A DNA stretch of 9,486 nucleotides from Ramlibacter sp. (lineage in GTDB: Bacteria > Pseudomonadota > Gammaproteobacteria > Burkholderiales > Burkholderiaceae_C), in contig JAMPXR010000068.1 of NCBI GenBank assembly GCA_023701085.1, positions 1-9,486 of the forward strand. Reading direction: 5' to 3'. Below are positions 1-6,467 of the stretch, piece by piece (within the stretch, counting starts at the first letter, position 1; each line of letters begins with the position of its first letter). A program made the translations under genes and the position numbers. The notes beneath the pieces were generated by a model that saw only the letters and a program-made list of their open reading frames with translations, did no database searches and was not told the DNA's origin.

Positions 1-2198
1 GAGGCGTTGAAGATCGCCCGGTACTGCTCCTCGCTGTCGCGCAGCGCCTGGTCGGCACGCCGGCGTTCGGTGATGTCGCGCAGGTGGACCACGACGATAT
101 TGCCTTCGGGCACCGCCGCGATGCTCATGGCCATCTCGACCGGAATCTCGGCGCCGTCCACGCGCAGCATCGTCGTTTCCACCAGCCTCCCCGCCGCGGG
201 CCCGCTGGCGTTGGCGCGCAGCCTTTCCATCTCGCGTTGATACGCCTCCTGGCGCCGCTCGGGCAGCAGCAGCTGCGCCAGCGCCCGTCCGAGCACGTCC
301 TCGCGGCGGTGGCCGAACACCCGCTCGGCGGCCGCGTTGAATTCGACGATCAGGCCCGCGTCGTCCATGCCCACGACAGCGTCGAACGCCGCCTCGACCG
401 TGGCGCGCAGCCGGGCTTCGCTGCGCTGCGCCTCGCGCTCGCGCCGGCGCCGCTCGCTGATGTCGCGCACCACCGCCAGAGCGCGCGCCTGGCCGCGCTG
501 CAGGAAAGGCATGACCCGCAGGTCTGCATCGAAGCTGCTGCCGTCGGGCCGCAGCACCGTCGTTTCCAGGTGCGTGCCCTGACCCGCCAGCGCCCGGCGC
601 ACCATCTGCAGCCGCTCCTGGACATAGGCCTGCGGCATCGAGCGCGGGTAGCTGCGGCCCACGACATCCTCGCGGCGGTAGCCGTACAGCGCCAGCCCCG
701 CGGGATTCACGTCCACGATGCGCAGGTCCTCGTCCCACATGAACAGGCCGTCCTGCGAGCTCTCGAAGATCGCCCGGTACTGCTCCTCGCGCAGCCGCAG
801 CTCTTCCAACGCCCGTTTTTGCGCCGTGATCTCCCGGCTGAACGCCACGATATGCGGACGGCCGTCGATCATCGCGGGCTTGAGCCGGACCTCGTCCCAA
901 TGCAGGCTGCCGTCCTTGTTGCGGCGCTGCCATTCGAAGGGCGGGCAGCGGCCGAGCTTGGCCATCTGCATATGGCGCAGCGCCTCCTGCGCCGTGTAGG
1001 TGCACACGCCGGAGCCGGAATCGGCGATGGTGCTTCGCAGCAGCTCGTCGTAGCCGTAGCCGGACGTCTCGCACGCCTTGCCGTTGACGTCGAGCACCGC
1101 GCCGCTGTCCCAATCATGGATGAAGATGGCGTCTTCCGACGCCTCGAAGATGGCCCGGTAGCTGGCCTCGGAACGCCGCAGCGCCTCGCTGGCGCGCAGC
1201 CGCTCCACTTCCGCCGCGGCGCGCACCGCGAAGATCTTCAGCATGGCCTCCACGCGGTCCACCTGCGCCGCCGGGATCGGCCGGCGCGAAGCCACCGAGA
1301 TGATGCCCAGCGGCGTGCCGTCCAGCGCCGCCAACGGATGGCCCGCGTAGCTTGCCGTGCATTGCTCGCGCACGTCGCGGTCGTCGGGGAACAGCGCCTG
1401 CAGGTTTGCCGGATAGGCGCGGAACCGCTGCCCCAGCACGGTCTCGCAGGGCGTTCCCGCGATGCGGTAGCTGATGTCCTGCAGGATCTGCCCGTCGTGG
1501 TACATCGCCAGAATGCGCAGCCACTGGGGCTGCGCTGCCTCATAGCGGGCGATGAATGCCATCTCGACGTGGAGGATGCTTGCCAGCAGGCGCACGAGCT
1601 CGTCGAACACGGTCCCGCTGCGCGAATCCGACACCGCCAGCGCCACCGCGCGCAGCGCTTCGTCCGTGCGCTCGCGTTCGATTTCCGCCGCGATCCTGCC
1701 CGCGACGATCTTGAGCATGGCCTCGGCGTGGTCGGCATCGCCGCCGGCGACCGGCCGGCGGTCCATGGCGACGACCAGGCCGAGGGCTTCGCCCGCGCTG
1801 TCGGCCAGCGGATAGGCCGCGAGCGAATCCATGCCCTTGCGGGCGCTCATGGAATCGGGCGCCAGGCGCGGCAGCAGCCCCGATCGGACGAACTGGCACG
1901 ACCCGCCGATCACCGCGGCGCAGGGCGTGCCTTCGATCCGGTAGTCGAAATTGCGCAGCATGCGGCCGTCCAGGCAGGCGGCCAATGTGCGCATCACCGC
2001 GCGCGAATCGTCGGCGAACACCGAGATGAACACGAGGCTGGCCTGGAGGCTGGCCCCGAGCTCCCGCGCGAGATCCGCGAACAGGCCGATACCTCCAGGG
2101 CGGGCCACCGCCAGCGCGACCCTGCGCAAGGCCTGCACCTGGGTCAGCGAAACCGGCTCGGCGGTCGCAGGCCCCGACAGCGCATCTGGAAAGCTCAT
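1..2198 (-). CDS. Multi-sensor GAF/PAS signalling protein, carboxy end cut off by the window
   Basis: Probable cytoplasmic sensor whose output domain (histidine kinase, diguanylate cyclase or other) lies beyond the left edge. The frame is open for 732 codons from the ATG at 2198. Two GAF domains come first (about residues 20-170 and 185-330). Each carries the same core, IEGTPC near 88-93 and IAGTPC near 246-251, and each ends in a similar linker (EAMLKIVAGRIAAEIER, EAMLKIFAVRAAAEVER). Three full PAS domains follow (about 344-462, 470-585, 593-715), and a fourth begins at 722 (EEQYRAIF). PAC ends are visible as SREITAQKR, VVRDISERRR and VHLRDITERRR. I see no transmembrane segment or signal peptide, so it probably senses intracellular signals. 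No Shine-Dalgarno sequence precedes the ATG, and the next in-frame starts are no better. The gene is divergent from the DUF2062 gene. The domain calls are secure; the biochemical output is unknown from this window. Confidence 0.9.
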   Translation of the reverse strand, partial: MSFPDALSGPATAEPVSLTQVQALRRVALAVARPGGIGLFADLARELGASLQASLVFISVFADDSRAVMRTLAACLDGRMLRNFDYRIEGTPCAAVIGGSCQFVRSGLLPRLAPDSMSARKGMDSLAAYPLADSAGEALGLVVAMDRRPVAGGDADHAEAMLKIVAGRIAAEIERERTDEALRAVALAVSDSRSGTVFDELVRLLASILHVEMAFIARYEAAQPQWLRILAMYHDGQILQDISYRIAGTPCETVLGQRFRAYPANLQALFPDDRDVREQCTASYAGHPLAALDGTPLGIISVASRRPIPAAQVDRVEAMLKIFAVRAAAEVERLRASEALRRSEASYRAIFEASEDAIFIHDWDSGAVLDVNGKACETSGYGYDELLRSTIADSGSGVCTYTAQEALRHMQMAKLGRCPPFEWQRRNKDGSLHWDEVRLKPAMIDGRPHIVAFSREITAQKRALEELRLREEQYRAIFESSQDGLFMWDEDLRIVDVNPAGLALYGYRREDVVGRSYPRSMPQAYVQERLQMVRRALAGQGTHLETTVLRPDGSSFDADLRVMPFLQRGQARALAVVRDISERRRREREAQRSEARLRATVEAAFDAVVGMDDAGLIVEFNAAAERVFGHRREDVLGRALAQLLLPERRQEAYQREMERLRANASGPAAGRLVETTMLRVDGAEIPVEMAMSIAAVPEGNIVVVHLRDITERRRADQALRDSEEQYRAIFNA

Positions 2199-2215
2199 GG
2201 GGCGCAGTCTACGGC

Positions 2216-2235
2216 GCCCCGCGCGGGCGCGGGGC
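2216..2235. repeat. GC-rich hairpin just upstream of the sensor gene start
   Basis: GCCCCGCG (2216-2223) and CGCGGGGC (2228-2235) form a perfect 8-bp stem around the loop CGGG. It lies 18-37 bases upstream of the sensor ATG, in the divergent region. It could fold in a leader RNA if transcription starts further upstream. It has no T-run, so it does not look like a terminator. Confidence 0.5.
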
Positions 2236-2247
2236 CGGAATTTCCTT

Positions 2248-2269
2248 GCGGATACACGGCGGATACACG
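2248..2269. repeat. Exact 11-bp tandem direct repeat in a divergent intergenic region
   Basis: GCGGATACACG occurs twice back to back (2248-2258 and 2259-2269), followed by a partial third match (ACGG). The 11-bp period is close to one helical turn, so two copies would present the same face of DNA to a regulator. It sits between the divergent sensor gene and DUF2062 gene, about 50 bases from the sensor start and 120 from the DUF2062 start. A regulatory role is inference only. Confidence 0.4.
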
Positions 2270-2389
2270 ACGGTTGCAATGCCGCGCGCGCGTCGCCAAC
2301 GGGTGACGCGGGACGGGCGCACCCACGAAGCGCTCAGGATTGAAAGATCCAGCGTGCGAGCGGCCGCGCAAGGTTCGAGAATGTGGGAC

Positions 2390-2920
2390 ATGAGGCACTG
2401 GATTCCTTCGCGTGAACGACTGATGCGCTCGCGTTGGCTGGCGCCGGTCGCGCATCACTTCCAGGACGAGCGCCTGTGGCGGGTCGAACGCGGCAGCATC
2501 GCGCGCGGCGTGGCGATCGGCCTGTTCTTCGGCCTGCTGCTGCCCCTGGCGCAACTTGTCTTTGCCGTGGCGTTTGCCGTCTGGCTGCGCGGACACGTCG
2601 CCGCGGCCGCGGCCGCCACGTTCGTCTCGAATCCACTGACCTTCGCGCCGCTGTACTGGCTGGCCCACCGTATCGGCAGCGCTTTGCTCGGCAATTCCAG
2701 GGCCGAGGCCACGGTGCACGCGGCCCTCATGGAAGCCCAGGTGGAGGCGACCGCCGCCGCGCAAGGGTGGCTCAGCGCCGCGTGGGAGGCCGTGCTGCAC
2801 GCGGGCGCCCCCCTGTTTCTGGGCTTGTCGGTGCTCGCGGTGGCCGGCGCGCTGCTGGGATTCCTTCTGGTCTGGCTGCTCTGGCGACCGCAGCAGGGCA
2901 GGACCAGCGGAACGGGGTAA
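2390..2920 (+). CDS. DUF2062 family small membrane protein
   Basis: A 176-residue protein of the DUF2062 family, whose molecular role is not established. The amino end (MRHWIPSRERLM, then DERLWRVERGSIARGVAIG) and the SNPLTFAPLY motif near residues 80-89 are typical of the family. Hydrophobic segments lie at about 41-66 and 139-165, with a weaker one around 85-100, so it is an inner-membrane protein. The frame is open upstream to 2246, but the extra 48 residues are arginine-rich and unlike the family, and family members as I recall them begin at MRHW-type sequences; I therefore place the start at the ATG at 2390. An ATG three codons earlier (2381) is also possible. The ribosome binding site is weak. 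The lipase gene follows on the same strand after 157 bases, so co-transcription is possible but not shown. Confidence 0.85.
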   Translation: MRHWIPSRERLMRSRWLAPVAHHFQDERLWRVERGSIARGVAIGLFFGLLLPLAQLVFAVAFAVWLRGHVAAAAAATFVSNPLTFAPLYWLAHRIGSALLGNSRAEATVHAALMEAQVEATAAAQGWLSAAWEAVLHAGAPLFLGLSVLAVAGALLGFLLVWLLWRPQQGRTSGTG

Positions 2921-3068
2921 CTCGTTGCCTCAGGGGCCGGACGCCGCCGCGAGCCGCATCGCGAATCACACTGCCGCATCCGATGCATTTCTTGACATCG
3001 TGCTCGGCATTCCGGGGTGTCCAATACCGCTCATCCCATTCGGTTGCAGTTACCCAAGCAAGCACGGC

Positions 3069-3075
3069 AGGAGGT
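3069..3075 (+). promoter_or_regulatory. Strong Shine-Dalgarno with unusually short spacing
   Basis: AGGAGGT lies directly before the ATG at 3078 of the hydrolase gene, with only 2-3 bases between the core and the start. The motif is close to ideal, but usual spacing is 5-9 bases. No better in-frame start follows until a GTG at 3117, whose spacing would be far too long. It supports 3078 over the upstream TTG at 2925. Confidence 0.55.
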
Positions 3076-3077
3076 CC

Positions 3078-4541
3078 ATGTCGCGGTTTCGATGTTCCCG
3101 CGCGCCAGACGGATTCGTGCACGGTCCGCTGGCGCTCGCGCGGCGCGCCCTGCTGGGCGCGGCGCTGGCGATGGCCGGTGCCATGGCCACGGCCGGGCCG
3201 GCGGTGCTGGCGCCTTCGCTCTTGGCCGACGGCACGCCCGTCGATTCGTCCTCACTGGGCAAGCGCATGCCGGTGGTGCTCGTCCATGGACTGGGAGGCT
3301 CCACCGAGGGCTGGGACTCCTTTCTTCGCGCCTACGGGCAGAACCCGCCCTGGCGCGCCGTCTTCAAGCCCTACTCGTTCCGCTACAGCAGCACGACCGA
3401 GGAGGTGAATGCCGATCCGTCGGCACCTCGCAGCATCAGCGGCCTGGGCGCGGCGCTGCGTGATGCCATGCAGGGCTTGTATGACAGGCCGATGGCCGCG
3501 CCGGACTTCGGTTTCGGCAACAAACGCGTGATCGTGCTGGCTCACTCGATGGGCGGGCTGGTGGCGCGGTCCATGATGCAGGAGCATGTGTTCCGCGACG
3601 GCCAGCGCGGCGGGCAGAAGGTGCTGCACCTGATCACCCTGGGCACGCCACACCAGGGCACGCCTCTTTCGGACGCGGCCATGTCGCTCGGCCTGGATAC
3701 CGTGCGTGAGCTGGACGAGGGGTACCCCGGCTTCGTGGCCGACACGGCCTGGACCAACTTCGACGGCCTCGACATGGCCGGCGGCCGCTGCAACCACTGG
3801 CTCGCGCAGCTGAACAACTATGCGCCGGCCGCGGGTGGCACCTACGGGCGCTGCGGACCCGTGCCAGCGAATCCCCTGCCGGGCTACTACTGGAAGATCA
3901 TCGCGTACGGCGCGAGCGCACTGCAGGAGCGCGACTGGTACACCGGCGGCACCGGCGTCTTCAAGCCCGGCTCGTCCACGTCGCTTTACTTCACCTACAA
4001 CTTCCTGCGCGGCGCGCTCCCGCGCCCTTATCCGAACGACGGGGTCGTGCCCCTGGCCAGCGCGCAATTCGACGGTCCTTCGCTATGGGCGCGGCAACTG
4101 GCCTACCACTGCGACCACCGCTACATCCGCAGGGGCTATCCGGAGTTCGTCCGATCGGCCAGCGCCAGCTACACCGATTGGGCCTTCTGCGCCGGAACCG
4201 ACAGCGACCAGGGCTATGCCTCGGGCGTCGCCGGAGGGTATGCGGTGTCGGGCTCCATCTTCGGCGTGCCCGGGGGCGTGGTCGACACGATCCGCAGCGT
4301 GTCCGAGATGGAGCGGGTGCTGGACTGGTTCGAGGCCACCTTCCCCGAGTACCTTTCTCCCGCGGGCGCCACCTCCGACATCGTGGGCGAGTACTACTAC
4401 CGCTACTATTCCGCGACCCAGGCCTACATGGCCGTGCGGGACGGCAGCTTCTACTTCCTCGGCCGCGCGTCGCAGGACCGCGTGATTTTTCAAGGCACGC
4501 TGGCCGACCTGCTGCCCCGGGCCCAAGCCGCGGGCTTCTAG
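3078..4541 (+). CDS. Exported alpha/beta-hydrolase (triacylglycerol lipase type) with carboxy-terminal accessory module
   Basis: A 487-residue predicted secreted or periplasmic esterase/lipase. The amino end has an arginine pair (R22-R23) followed by a hydrophobic stretch to about residue 38 and an ATA-G cleavage-like site, giving a Sec or possibly Tat signal peptide. VVLVHGLGG (66-74) is the lipase oxyanion loop. AHSMGG (155-160) is the nucleophile elbow with Ser157, and LGTPHQGTPL (188-197) is typical of this lipase group. Asp321 in PNDGVVPL and His344 or His347 in YHCDHRYI are the likely other triad members. Cysteines 238, 259, 346 and 371 could form disulfides after export. The last 80 residues (from about 408) form a separate module with YYYRYYSATQAYMAVRDG and a final LADLLPRAQAAGF, outside the hydrolase fold. 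The start at ATG 3078 agrees with the signal peptide and an AGGAGGT; a longer frame from TTG 2925 would bury the signal peptide. The substrate is not known. Confidence 0.88.
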   Translation: MSRFRCSRAPDGFVHGPLALARRALLGAALAMAGAMATAGPAVLAPSLLADGTPVDSSSLGKRMPVVLVHGLGGSTEGWDSFLRAYGQNPPWRAVFKPYSFRYSSTTEEVNADPSAPRSISGLGAALRDAMQGLYDRPMAAPDFGFGNKRVIVLAHSMGGLVARSMMQEHVFRDGQRGGQKVLHLITLGTPHQGTPLSDAAMSLGLDTVRELDEGYPGFVADTAWTNFDGLDMAGGRCNHWLAQLNNYAPAAGGTYGRCGPVPANPLPGYYWKIIAYGASALQERDWYTGGTGVFKPGSSTSLYFTYNFLRGALPRPYPNDGVVPLASAQFDGPSLWARQLAYHCDHRYIRRGYPEFVRSASASYTDWAFCAGTDSDQGYASGVAGGYAVSGSIFGVPGGVVDTIRSVSEMERVLDWFEATFPEYLSPAGATSDIVGEYYYRYYSATQAYMAVRDGSFYFLGRASQDRVIFQGTLADLLPRAQAAGF

Positions 4542-4593
4542 GGGCTATTGAAAGGCCCCGCGGTCGCCCACGGCTGCCGGTTCACGGCAGCCG
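4541..4593. terminator. Probable transcription stop between convergent genes (two hairpins, no T-run)
   Basis: Two hairpins fill the 55-base gap between the convergent hydrolase and VOC genes. The first pairs GGGGC (4541-4545, overlapping the last base of the stop codon) with GCCCC (4555-4559). The second is a perfect 8-bp stem, CGGCTGCC (4571-4578) with GGCAGCCG (4586-4593), around a 7-base loop. Neither is followed by a T-run on either strand, so classical intrinsic termination is not certain. Position and symmetry suggest a bidirectional stop or RNA 3'-end stabiliser. Confidence 0.5.
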
Positions 4594-4596
4594 ACC

Positions 4597-5010
4597 TCAG
4601 CTGCTGCCGCCGCCGACCATCCACGGCGTGCCGAAGCGGTCGGTGAGCATGCCGAAGGCCTCGGCCCAGAATGTCTTGGCCAGTGGCATGGTCACCTTGC
4701 CGCCTTCGGCCAGCTTGTCGAAGACCCGACGGGCCTCGTCGGCCGAGGAATAGTTCAGCGAGAGCGAAAACCCGTTCATGCCGGCATAGGACTCGCCGGC
4801 GGGCACGTCCGAGGCCATCAAGGAACGGCCGTCGATCTTCAGGCTCGCATGCATGATGCGGTCCTCCGAGCCGGCCGGGCAGTGTTCCGGCTGCGGCGAC
4901 TGAGCGTAGGTCATCATCATTTCGAGCTTGCCGCCCAAGGCCGCTTCGTAGAAGCGCACGGCCTGGGCGCAGTTGCCGTTGAAAAACAGGTAGCTGTCGA
5001 GTATGGGCAT
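4597..5010 (-). CDS. VOC family protein, PhnB/YjdN-like
   Basis: A 137-residue cytoplasmic protein of the vicinal oxygen chelate superfamily, PhnB-like branch (often labelled glyoxalase/bleomycin resistance or 3-demethylubiquinone methyltransferase-like). It begins MPILDSYLFFNGNCAQAV, and the FYEAALGGKLEMMM block (20-33) is typical. DRIMHASLKIDG (50-61) and TFWAEAFGMLTDRFGTPWMV (113-132) are the other conserved strands. Length matches the family. Members form dimers, and many have no known substrate, so no reaction is assigned. The start is fixed by AGGAG six bases upstream of the ATG. A KGG-type basic protein lies upstream on the same strand after 121 bases and has the same AGGAG arrangement; an operon is possible but the gap is long. 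Confidence 0.88.
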   Translation of the reverse strand: MPILDSYLFFNGNCAQAVRFYEAALGGKLEMMMTYAQSPQPEHCPAGSEDRIMHASLKIDGRSLMASDVPAGESYAGMNGFSLSLNYSSADEARRVFDKLAEGGKVTMPLAKTFWAEAFGMLTDRFGTPWMVGGGSS

Positions 5011-5131
5011 GGATATCTCCTGGTTGACCGGGTCGGGCCGGGCCGCGCTCGTCGATGCCGGGTCGTCCCGCCCACAAGCTACGACGAATCAGCGACCCAG
5101 ACATCGACAGCTTGTGTGACAAGCGATCTCG

Positions 5132-5440
5132 TCAGCCGCGCGCCTGGTTGCGCTTGCGGGTGGCCGCCGCCTTTTTTGCCGAAGCGGATCGCTCCTCGGC
5201 CGAACGGGCCGCCGAGGCGCGGCCGCCCAGCTTTCCGCCTTTCTTCGATGAGCGGGTGTCCATGGCCTGGCCCCGCCCGGAGCCGCTTTTCTTGCCGCCG
5301 CCGGTTTCCTTGTTGACGGTGGCCCAGGCCCGGCGCTGCGCTTCGCCTTGCGAAACGCCGCGGCTTTCGTAGCCTTCCTCGATGTGTTCGGCCTGGCGCT
5401 TTTGCTTGTCACTGTAGGAAGATTTGTCGCCACGTGGCAT
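5132..5440 (-). CDS. Small basic KGG-motif protein, 'plasmid stabilization protein' type
   Basis: A 102-residue, very basic and probably largely disordered protein. The amino half (MPRGDKSSYSDKQKRQAEHI, then EGYESRGVSQGEAQRRAWAT) matches a widespread proteobacterial family often annotated 'plasmid stabilization protein', without firm functional proof. NKETGGGKKSGSG (43-55), SKKGGKLGGR (65-74) and the final SAKKAAATRKR (87-97) are lysine/glycine-rich and recall the KGG stress-motif and histone-H1-like tails, so nucleic-acid binding is a reasonable guess. The start is supported by AGGAGAG with a 6-base spacer to the core. It is divergent from the CbiM-like permease gene across 253 bases. The family name should not be read as evidence for a plasmid: nothing else here is plasmid-like. 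Confidence 0.82.
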   Translation of the reverse strand: MPRGDKSSYSDKQKRQAEHIEEGYESRGVSQGEAQRRAWATVNKETGGGKKSGSGRGQAMDTRSSKKGGKLGGRASAARSAEERSASAKKAAATRKRNQARG

Positions 5441-5577
5441 GTCGCTCTCCTGGTCGGGTTGAGGGAATCGTCCAATCTACGCTGCGCGCGATGCCGGCGC
5501 AGGTAGGAAGATGGCAGCGATGGCTGTGGGAGCCACCGGGCAGGGTGCGCGTCAGGAACTTCCGACACGAGGCGGCA

Positions 5578-5591
5578 TAGGCTGCGGCCTA
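5578..5591. repeat. Short inverted repeat in divergent region
   Basis: TAGGC-TGCG-GCCTA (5578-5591) is a perfect 5-bp inverted repeat with a 4-base centre. It lies in the 253-base gap between the divergent KGG gene and the CbiM-like gene, about 100 bases from the permease start. It could be an operator half-site pair, but is short enough to occur by chance. I see no other clear element in the gap and no convincing -35/-10 pair. Confidence 0.25.
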
Positions 5592-5693
5592 CACACTGTT
5601 TGCCACCGGGATGGCGCCCACACAGCCTCGCATCGGACGTGATCGCGCCGAGCGCACACCGCAAAGTGAGCTCTCGCAACCCGCGGCCTCATC

Positions 5694-6344
5694 GTGACAC
5701 CCGGTATCCTCGCGCAACTGATCCTTGTCGTGCTCGCCCTGGCGATGGCACTCGCCTTGCGGCCGTGGCGCATGCTGCGCGGCAGCGGCCCGGGGTCGGC
5801 ACTGGCGACGCCCTTGCTCGCCACGCTGACGCTTCTTCCCTGCCTGTGGTCCTTGCCGTCGGACGCAGCCCTGCCGATTGCCCTGCAGTGGTCCGGCGCG
5901 CCGCTGCTGGTACTGGTGTTGGGCTGGCCGCTGGCCATCCCGGTGCTTGCATGGGCGGGCCTTGCCACGGTCGCTGCGGCGGGCGCGTCGTGGCCCGAGG
6001 CGGTTTCAAGCACCGTCTGGCTGGGCGCGCTCCCTGCAACCGCCGTCCTGCTGCTGGGCGAGGCGGTGCGCCGGACGCTTGGCACGCATCCCGCCGTCTA
6101 CCTGCTGGGCCGCGGCTTCGCCGTGCCGATGCTGGCGTTGCTCGCCTGCAGGATGGCGCAAGCCCTTGCCGAAGGCCGCTTCGCTGCCGCCGGCGACGAA
6201 CCGCTGCTGGTGGCCGTGCTCCTGTTGTCGATGTCCGAAGCCGCGACCACCTGCACACTGGCGTCTGTCCTGGTGGCCGTGCGGCCGCGCTGGCTGGCGA
6301 CTTGGCCGGAGGCGCTCTACCTCGGCGGTCGGCGAGCGGCGTGA
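5694..6344 (+). CDS. CbiM-like membrane protein (energy-coupling factor ABC transporter permease family, COG3235 type)
   Basis: A 216-residue polytopic inner-membrane protein with about six hydrophobic segments (roughly 5-22, 36-53, 66-95, 106-123, 136-156, 170-196). VLVLGWPLAIPV (73-84), THPAVYLLGRGFAVP (131-145), LLLSMSEAATTCTL (176-189) and VRPRWLATWPEALYL (196-210) align by eye with COG3235 proteins, which belong to the CbiM permease family and are often named energy-coupling factor transporter permeases. CbiM/NikM bind cobalt or nickel through an amino-terminal Met-His segment. This protein starts with MTPG and has only one histidine (H132), so metal uptake of that kind is doubtful. No EcfT or ATPase gene is nearby. 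The start is a GTG at 5694 with no good Shine-Dalgarno, chosen because the first hydrophobic segment begins at once; a later start would cut it. Confidence 0.75.
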   Translation: MTPGILAQLILVVLALAMALALRPWRMLRGSGPGSALATPLLATLTLLPCLWSLPSDAALPIALQWSGAPLLVLVLGWPLAIPVLAWAGLATVAAAGASWPEAVSSTVWLGALPATAVLLLGEAVRRTLGTHPAVYLLGRGFAVPMLALLACRMAQALAEGRFAAAGDEPLLVAVLLLSMSEAATTCTLASVLVAVRPRWLATWPEALYLGGRRAA

Positions 6345-6392
6345 CGCCCGGGGCGCGCGCACGCTGCCATGAAGACGAAGGCTGAGGCTGGG

Positions 6393-6424
6393 GACGCAGG
6401 CGCACAGACGCACAGGCGCGCAGG
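6393..6424. repeat. Degenerate 8-bp tandem repeat, four units
   Basis: GACGCAGG, CGCACAGA, CGCACAGG and CGCGCAGG follow each other between the CbiM-like gene and the next small membrane gene. The units differ at one to three positions. It may be slipped-strand low-complexity DNA. I see no function. Confidence 0.35.
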
Positions 6425-6467
6425 ATGAACGCCTACAGCACCGGCGCGCGGGCGGAAAAACAATGGG

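Noticed and set aside
84..2306. Long plus-strand open frame of about 740 codons, the longest complete one in the window
   Set aside because: It lies wholly opposite the GAF/PAS gene. Its product is rich in His, Arg, Ala and Gln with no domain, as expected from antisense of G/C-ending codons. The minus strand encodes clear GAF and PAS motifs.
2992..3027. TTGACA as a -35 box for the hydrolase gene
   Set aside because: The hexamer is perfect, but nothing like a -10 is found 16-19 bases downstream; the nearest, CAATAC, is 24 bases away.
2925..3077. Upstream TTG start that would extend the hydrolase by 51 residues
   Set aside because: It would put the signal peptide inside the protein, lacks a ribosome binding site, and ATG 3078 has an adjacent AGGAGGT.
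2434..3408. Plus-strand open frame of 324 codons across the DUF2062 and hydrolase genes
   Set aside because: It is a +1 shadow; the arginine- and glycine-rich product crosses an intergenic gap and lacks motifs, while the other frame has both families.
3252..4067. Minus-strand open frame opposite the hydrolase gene
   Set aside because: It is antisense to the catalytic core and its product has no recognisable domain.
5520..5660. Possible cobalamin riboswitch before the CbiM-like gene
   Set aside because: Only loose resemblance (GCCACCGG, GTCAGGA). The ordered set of conserved riboswitch segments is missing.
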